Source: Nomia melanderi
Lineage: Eukaryota > Arthropoda > Insecta > Hymenoptera > Halictidae
DNA: 64,000 bases
Direction: 5' to 3'
NCBI RefSeq assembly: GCF_051020985.1
Contig: NC_135000.1
Coordinates: 2,480,001 to 2,544,000 of the forward strand
Position 1 is the first letter of the stretch, and each line of letters starts with the position of its first letter. The translations under genes were made by a program, and so were the position numbers. Positions 56,632-64,000 of the stretch are shown piece by piece. The notes under the pieces were generated by a model. That model searched no databases and was not told where the DNA came from. It was given only the letters and a program-made list of their open reading frames with translations.

Positions 56632-58700
56632 TCAACCAAATCATTTATTCCCTTATTCTGTTTTACGTAAAACAGTCCAGCAAAATCACACTCCGTGTAT
56701 CCGTAGCCCAGTAATAATTCACAAAGAAGCTAGGGACTTTTCCCGAAGTCGGCGTTGGCAGCACTGCTCGAGCAGATCGGCGTGCAGAGGGCAGCACCGC
56801 GGCTGGTCCCGAAGTTTCGAATGGGATTACCAGATTAGACGGGGGAGGTTAATAAAAGTGAGCGAGGCTCGCGGATAATAAAGAGCGATAATAAATGTCG
56901 AAGTCGCCGCGGGAACGGTACGGTTTTCTAGGCCGTGGCTCGGGGGTTGTTTTCGAGGAACAATATAAAAATGACGCGTAGGCCCGACGACGACGGCGCT
57001 CTTTCTTTTCCGCCCTGTGCCCATTGTCTCGCTTCCGTTGAACTTGCGCACATGGCTCGTTTTCAAAAGGCGAGTTAGCGATTCCGTGCTCGTCAGACGT
57101 CGACGGCGGAATATAAGGCGAAGCGTACGCCGAAGGCCGTGATATTTCGCGGTGATTCGACGCTCGCCGCTGTTAAGCCATGTTAATTCTAATATACGGT
57201 ATTCCCCGACTTAATCTTATAAATCGTAAAGTAAACGGCTTCCTGGCTGACCAGACTTTTCTGTGTAATCAGAAATGAAGCATTTTTATTTTTTTTTTGT
57301 GGTTGCATTTAAATTGGAAAATGTTTTTAATACTATTTCCGCCGAAGGTGTCAAAGAACGCCTTTTGAAATCTTAACTTAAAATTGTTTTCTAAGTCTAA
57401 TCGGATTTCCTCGATTGAATTTTGGACATTTCCTGTAGTTAATTCTATAATCGTTATTGGAGAAGTCGAAAAGACAATTCAGAATGTACGACTAATCTTG
57501 GAAGATAATTTTAAGTTCAAATTTCGAAAGGTGGATGTCGATACCTTTGGTAGAAATAGTGTTAATATAACATTGTATATTAGAGTGGAAGAATTTGCAC
57601 TGAAGTGTTAAGTATGTAGAAAATAAAATATTTATGTAGATCGTGTAGCTTGGAAGGATTTTAGGAATGGAATGGATGAAATGTTTGAAAGTGTTTGTGG
57701 ATGTTTATAGGTGTTTTTGGGAGCTTCAGGATGTTTGAGCTTTGAGATCAGTTTACAGGAACTTAGAGAGCAATTTATAAGGAATAAATGAAAATATTAT
57801 TATTGAAAGGTCTATTTGGAAATTAAAGGAAAAGAAGATGAACAAATTATTAGTAAACGTAATTGTTATTTTCTGAGTTAGTATGGATAGGTTACAAATA
57901 AATAATGTTAATAAAGAGTATTGATAAAAGCTACTGGCAAGAAGAAATAACTGTTTATACAATTCTAGATATCAGACTTACAAAGTCTAACAAAAAAATT
58001 GAAGCATCAAAAATTATTATTAATGTGGCAATGTGAATCCATGGAGGCGACAGAAAAGTGGCACTAAATCGTAGGAAAGGCACGCTGCACGGAATCTTAA
58101 AAATTGGTTCTTTGTGCTTCACCCTGGTATCCGTGAAGACCTCCATGTCGCGATGCTTTTGATACTTGCTGAAGGGAGTATCCCTCTTTGTGCCACTGTA
58201 GCACTTTTAACACTCTCTGAAGGGAGCCCTCCACTCTCTGCCGGCGTTTCGTGTGTCACAAAGACGCAGATAGTTTGCAAGTTCGGTACGAACGTTGACG
58301 TGAAAAGTCGTTCGATGTATTTCAATATTATTTCGTCGTAAATTGATCAGTGTCAATAAAAATATCTCTGCAATGCCTCCAAGGAAATTTAATTTTGCAT
58401 AATTCATTAAATTTTGATTAATCCAAGGTTCAACAACGGTTTTAAATATTTATTTACATTCTTTAACCGTTATATTTTAATTTTAATAGATGTTATTTTT
58501 TCCGACATTCGTATTTTCTTTTTTATTTGAGCGAAAGTAATGCTGACAATATTTCCACGTGATTCCAAACAATTTTTGTCGGAAGATTCACGGCATTTAT
58601 GAAATGTTTCGTATACGAAGCAGAGTTCCGCGGAATTAGCGAACGTCATCGCGCGATATTTCACGAAAAATAAGACACTAATGGCAGTGTAAATGTAGTG
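56632..58700. other. Intergenic, CpG-rich at about 56,740-57,180, no gene seen
   Basis: AT-rich apart from the island. Frames at 58,114-58,341 and others are unassignable. A local duplication around GCTGAAGGGAGTATCCCTCT and TCTGAAGGGAGCCCTCCACT (58,168 and 58,215) gives a short Leu/Ser/Glu repeat in frame, but no domain. Confidence 0.4.
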
Positions 58701-58790
58701 CGAGTCGCCAAACGTCGGCGACGAGGACGAATAAAACTCTCGCCGGGGAGGACGAAGTAGCTTGCAGACAAGTTTATTTAAATTCCACTA

Positions 58791-58800
58791 ATGACGTCAT
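58791..58800. promoter_or_regulatory. Perfect CRE palindrome ATGACGTCAT
   Basis: The ten bases are an exact CREB/ATF full site. It lies in a mixed AT-rich stretch after a CpG-rich block. No nearby gene is known, so the function is unproven; one such site is expected by chance at a low rate in 64 kb. Confidence 0.3.
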
Positions 58801-60395
58801 TAAAATAATAAACGATGTCGTTTAGGGAGTAGAATGAAAGCCGAGACCGCGGTTCGCAACTTCGCAGGGCTGGCCTGAAATGTGGGCTGAAGTTCTCCTT
58901 TTTCCCTTCGAGATTACTCCGTGTACACGTTCATTTTTCATTCACCTGATACTGGAAAACAAATCAGTACTATTCTATTGAATTGTTTCGTCGAAAATCA
59001 GTCGGGAAACATTGTGTAGTGTTGGTTCGGAGTATTCCACGAGTGTCATTAAAAAATTGATGAGCAAAAAACGAGTCGTATGGATAAATAATTAATTTCT
59101 AAATTCGTTATGTCATTCATGCTTATCTTGTAAAACACTACAGATTAAAAATTAATGTATTTTTAATGTGTATAACTCATAAGTATTATAAAGAAACAAA
59201 ATATCGGTGAACAGAGAACATTGCACCGTTGATTTTAAAGGTTAGGTTACCATTTTATTGGGTTTTATTCTTACCTTACTATATTTTCATTTTCCTTTTT
59301 AACGCGTGATGCAATGAACATATTTACTATAATTCCTTCTAATAATAATACATATATAGTTACCATACTAATAATAATAACAACGCTAATGTTTACTCTA
59401 TTCTATTCTATTAAAATATTTATTCTGTCATGGCGCAGGAAAATAAAGAACAAAGAACATTTGAAACCAAAAAGTAAATCAACAGTTGAAGATAAAATAC
59501 AAAGAAAATTTGAAGACAGAAAGTAAATCAAAAGGTATAAATGAAAACTAAAGAAAATTTGAAAACCAAAAAGAAATTAACAGTTGAAAATAAAAAGCAA
59601 AGAAAATTTGAAATAAAAAAATAAATCAAAAATTGAAAATAAAACAGTCCGCCCTCTGAAATAATAATTTGCAATCCGCGTTCGAGCGAGACGTGAAAAA
59701 GGAGGGGGTTCCAGCTCGAGCAACGGGAGCGTCGTAAAAGTAACTTCCGGTTCGATATTACCATAAGTACGGCCGGTGTGTACAGGTTTCCGGAAGCGTG
59801 GCTTTACGTTTCTTCCGCGTATCACGCGTGTCGGACGGAGGCCCCCGGATATTTTGCATGCTTCCGCGAAAAGTCCGCGCCCGACGTGCCACCTCCCCCT
59901 TCGCGCTGCCAGCGGGAGGGTGGTGGTGCATTTACGTGCAATCGGGTCCCAGGGTGCACGCGAGCCGGATGTTTCGTAAGGATGGCCGCGGCACGACCCG
60001 CTGCACCGAAAGAAATCGTCGGGAAGAATGTAAATCAGGCTGATTAGAAGTTGACGGACTTATCAGTTCGCGGAATGAATCCTTTGTAACTAGAGTCTCG
60101 CAACGCTTCTGAAGAAGATTGATGGCGGCGTTCGGTAAACGATTCTGGGTTCCGTGTAACCCGTAATTGTATCTCAATGTTGGAACACCGTGTATTTTCG
60201 TCCGTGAAACCCCTCCACGAACGGAATACAAAGAGGATTTTAATTTGCCGGGGAAAATTGTCTGTGAAAAGGGAATTGTTTTCCGCGGATGAAAAATTGT
60301 TATTATAATTGTAATATGTATATTATAGAGGATGATAAAAATGTTAGGATTGTAAATGCATGGTAACCTAGTTTGAATTCGGAACAGTTCCCGCC
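58801..60395. other. Intergenic, CpG-rich at about 59,640-60,240
   Basis: A-rich run (GAAAATTTGAAAACCAAAAA repeats near 59,500-59,640, a local minisatellite-like patch), then a CpG island with overlapping frames on both strands. No exon is recognised. Confidence 0.4.
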
Positions 60396-61105
60396 AGTTC
60401 CGCGTTCGAAAATGGCGACAGGTGTCGGGGAACTGGTTTCAATGGATTTATGTAAATAGAAATCCTTCGATGCATGGAAAGTGAAGTCAGACACTGAAGT
60501 TTAAACGTAGAATTGTAAATGCAGTTGCGATAGTCGTAAATCAAATGAGATAATGAATTTATACAGAAATATTTTTCTATTTGGGTGGATTATAAATTGT
60601 CAGTCTTTCGCTTAAAAATGGTGGCGAGTATCGGTGAACTGGATCCAAGATATAAGTAAAAATGAAATTACAAATCTATCAATAATAAGTTATAAATCAA
60701 ATAAAATATTGTATCTACAAATAAAACAAAAAATTTCTTAATAAAAATTTATAAAACAAATAGAAAACTGAATCTCAAATAAAATGATAAATTATCGATA
60801 ATACAATATAAATCAACCAGAAAGACGAACATAAAAAATAAATAATTCATTATATGATTTCATAAATCACTATTCCAATTTAAATTCAAAACATTTTCCT
60901 GCTACTTTCTTCCAAAATGGCGGCGGTTGTTGACGAATAGGCCCTAAACTAAAATGATAAATTATCAATAACACATTACAAATCAACCAAAAAATAAACA
61001 TAAAAAATAAATAACTCATTATATGATATCATAAGTTAGTATTCTAATTTAAATTCAAAACATTTTCCCGCTATTTTCTTCCAAAATGGCGGCGAACAAG
61101 ACTGA
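60396..61105. repeat. Decayed ~170 bp repeat carrying AAAATGGCGGC sites
   Basis: AAATGATAAATTATC(G/A)ATAA recurs at 60,782 and 60,952 (170 bp), and TTCTTCCAAAATGGCGGCG recurs with TCCAAAATGG at 60,911 and 61,080 (169 bp). More diverged relatives with AAAATGG(C/T)G(G/A)C near 60,411 and 60,615 are each followed by a GGTGTCGGGGAACTGG-like block. AAAATGGCGGC equals the YY1/Pleiohomeotic consensus. Non-coding. Confidence 0.75.
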
Positions 61106-64000
61106 CCATTGGCAGAAGCACTTCCCACACATATGGGCGGTACGTGCATATGTGCTATTTCTCTTTCATCGAATTTCTTTCGGCGTGGCGTGATCTCGAA
61201 AGACTTCGCGTACCACTCGTCAGAAATAATTGGTGTCGTCGTCCCTTTCCATCCGATTCATTATTGGCTCGTTCACCCGGCTATCGATGTCAATGGCATC
61301 CTATCGATTAGATGTACGCCGGCGACTAATAAATTCTAGCGTCATGTATATAATGAACATGTCGCTCTTTCACCGTGCCACCGGGTTTTCCACCGTTGTA
61401 CACGTTAATTGGCCGTTATTCATGGATAATTAGCGTGCTAAATATTTGAAATGGTTTCACGGCTTTCTTTATCCGTCGACAAAGGAGAAAATGGTTTTAT
61501 CGTTCGATCGTGACCGTTCCTGTTCGAGAATTTTTATCGATCGTCTGGTTTTATCATATTTTTATTGATTCGAAATGAAAAAAAAATTTGTAAACGATAT
61601 TAACATTAAATATATTGTGACAGGTCAAATGACCGACTTTAAAATTTGATTTAAAATTTTGTATTTTCTTTCGTACTTCATATCTTTTGTATTTCATTTT
61701 ATTTAAAAAATTGCTCGTCCAATTTGTGTACCTTCGTTTTATATCTAATTATTTTTAGTTGGTTCGAGTGGAAATAGTTACGAGTTGTTTTTACGAAAAT
61801 TCTTCCATTTATCGAACAACCTCGAGCGAATTTCAATTAATCGATTTTTTTCAATGAAAAAAAGAATTGTAAACAATGCAGTGTATTGTGTGTCCGATGA
61901 TTTTTTCTCTTTCACGGTCTAAACGAGGTTCATAGGAGCAACAATTGTGAATAATTTAACGTGTCGTTGTTTCGGACGAATTTTTCACTTTTTTGAAGAG
62001 TTTCGGGCGAACTTTTATCGATCGTATCCTGTTATCATCGAACTGAGATAAACGAATGTCAATAATTTAGTCTGTTATTTCTTCGACAATTTTTCTCCTT
62101 TTTCAAGCTAAACGAAAACTAAAATAGAAAGGAAAATGTCATTTTGATAACTTAAATGATAACTTAAAGTAAACTGAAAAAACATGATTACTTAAACTAA
62201 ATTTAAAATATATTAACGTATATAATAACTTTATCTTTTTGAAGTTTCTAAGGAATTTCGATTCATCCAATCGACTTAATAACGAACTAAAATGAAACGT
62301 ATTTGTATATACATTCGTTGTTACATTTTTTGATTAATTTTTCTGTTCTTTTTAGACAGTCTAAAGCAAATTCCTTCGAGGTTAGGATATTTTCAAACGG
62401 GTCTTCCCTCAGAACGTCCTTTCCTTACCACGAACATTCGATTCGCCTTACTTACCCGCTTCCACGAAGATTTGAATATTAGATTGCCTTTCCAAGAAAG
62501 AAGTACACCGTTCTACAATGCAATCTTCTCATTTGCCTTTGTCGTGTTCCAAGAAATTCTCCCTTTGTTCACGAACTTTCCTCGCTCCTTTGGCAAAAAA
62601 TTTGTTTAACAGAACCACAGGGGACTATCATTTTAACACCGTTCTCGAATTCTTGTACCCTTACAAATGTTGCTCGAACATGTAAAAAATATAAAAAATG
62701 TCGATATAAGAGTCTATGAACTATTCGAATATAATTCATCAATAAATAAATTACTTTCTTAATTCAAACGAATATTAGATTCAAATATTAATAAGTAAAA
62801 GTAAAAAATAAATTATTACAGTAACAAATATTATATCAGAATTATATATTACATATTGTTAAAGTAATAATAAATTGCTACAATTCAAATATCCTCGTGC
62901 AATAATTAAAATAAATATTTTATATCACGGAGCAACGAAGGAACAGTTGAATTTTCGAAAAAAAAAACAGGCTAGGGTCTATTGCGGGCGAAGATTCTTC
63001 CACGGTTCATCGTGAGAGACAAAACTCGTTGGTAAGGCAGTCGCAGTCAAACAATGGACGGAGAGAGAGCTTTTTCAAAGGGTACGTCGAAAGAATGGGG
63101 AAAAAGGGAGAAAGGCAGGACGAGCGGATATAATATGCGGAAGGTCTCCGACTATCCTTTGATTTTAATAGATCGGCCAATGAACGAAGACCCTCCGTTA
63201 TAACACGTTAATGAATAGCCGTCCATCTTAACGCGCCTCTAATGCGAAATCAATATCTAATTATCTTTCGCTAGCCTCTCCACGGCCCTTTCGCTCCCTT
63301 CATTCTCGCGGCGGCCGTCCCAGCAGTACACCTTCCACCTTCGCAGCGGGAAGGAACATTTTTTTTCCTTAGCTACACGAGGCAGTAACGTTCACCTTCC
63401 GAGCAGAATATCGCCTGTGTCGCATTTGTCAGGAATCGAGATTGGAACGAGCGATTAGTGTTCAGCGCGTACAATGTCTTTTTAACCTTTAAATTTCAAA
63501 GTTAATTATATGTACGCTTCGAGCGGCAAATTAATGGCACTCGAATATTTGGGGTTGGTGCTAATCAGTCCACACTTAATTTTAAAAATAAAATTTAATA
63601 TTAAACTTAATATTTTGGTACAGTGTTGTTGCACGAGCGTTTGTTCGATGCTTACTGCTAGATGAATTTATAAGAACTGGTGAGTGTCGACAAAATATTC
63701 CTAGCGGGAGTTCAATGGTCTTTTATCTCAGGTATCCGTTAAGGTAATCAGTAATAAGGGATGGCCTGTAATCCCGTGATCTACCTGAAGTTTTCAGTTA
63801 GGCAAGGCCAGATCGAAGGCACACAAAAAAATGGAAAATCCCGAAATTGTCAAGGTGGTACACGTCTTTACTTCGGAAAGTATAATTTCTGTCTAACGGT
63901 CTCCTCGAACAATGATGCTCCCCAACATAGCTTGCATCTCGCCGGGAACTAAACATAGCATCCGAAACATGTTGTTACAACGTAACAATTAGAAATGGGA
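61106..64000. other. Intergenic DNA to the right edge, no gene seen
   Basis: AT-rich, with CpG-richer patches at about 61,100-61,440, 63,000-63,130 and 63,170-63,440. AGGTCAAATGACCG at 61,622-61,635 is an inverted pair of nuclear-receptor half-sites with 2 bp spacing. The 63.2-63.4 kb block could be a conserved regulatory element, but that cannot be judged without alignments. Confidence 0.4.

Overview
The window looks like nuclear DNA from an insect, most likely a hymenopteran and plausibly a bee. It is AT-rich with GC- and CpG-rich islands, has short GT-AG introns, and is full of short TTAA-flanked transposon remnants and decayed tandem arrays. The species cannot be named from sequence alone.

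Only one stretch (about 10.8-17.3 kb) carries protein-coding genes that I can support. On the minus strand is UBE2J2 (four coding exons, 230 aa), a tail-anchored ER E2 ubiquitin-conjugating enzyme. Divergently on the plus strand is TMEM98 (four coding exons, 225 aa), a single-pass membrane protein. Convergent with TMEM98 on the minus strand is ABCF2 (six coding exons, 633 aa), a soluble twin-ATPase linked to ribosome biogenesis and translation. All exon joins keep frame and match the human family members along their length. The genes share a roughly 1.4 kb divergent upstream region and a roughly 1 kb tail-to-tail 3' region. They are housekeeping genes of unrelated pathways; I see no shared pathway.

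The remaining ~57 kb has no gene I can name. Two places look like 5' exons of long-intron plus-strand genes: a CpG-rich, GA-repeat-rich block ending in a strong donor at 34,526, and a CAGCTG-rich block ending in a tiny coding exon (MLCCGRRK) with a donor at 54,012. The latter resembles the dicysteine N-terminus and first-exon layout of GAP-43.

The most distinctive content is repetitive. (1) Several families of non-autonomous elements have inverted ends abutting TTAA; one family has piggyBac-style ends (TTAA then CCCTTTGCACTCG), including three copies that abut head-to-tail and share their TTAA sites at 22.7-23.4 kb. (2) At 41.6-42.2 kb, 13 copies of a palindrome based on CGACGAGTATACTCGTCG sit at an exact 44 bp period inside a TTAA-bounded element, and the same motif is subterminal in single-copy relatives at 1.3 and 27.2 kb: apparently a transposon turning into a satellite. 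(3) At least five independent decayed arrays (26, 37.5, 48, 53 and 60.5 kb) have monomers near 170-187 bp, and the 44 bp array has a 4-mer period of 176 bp. (4) Elements with long inverted ends, hAT-like ends in tandem, and a dispersed repeat in inverted copies at 31 and 47 kb.
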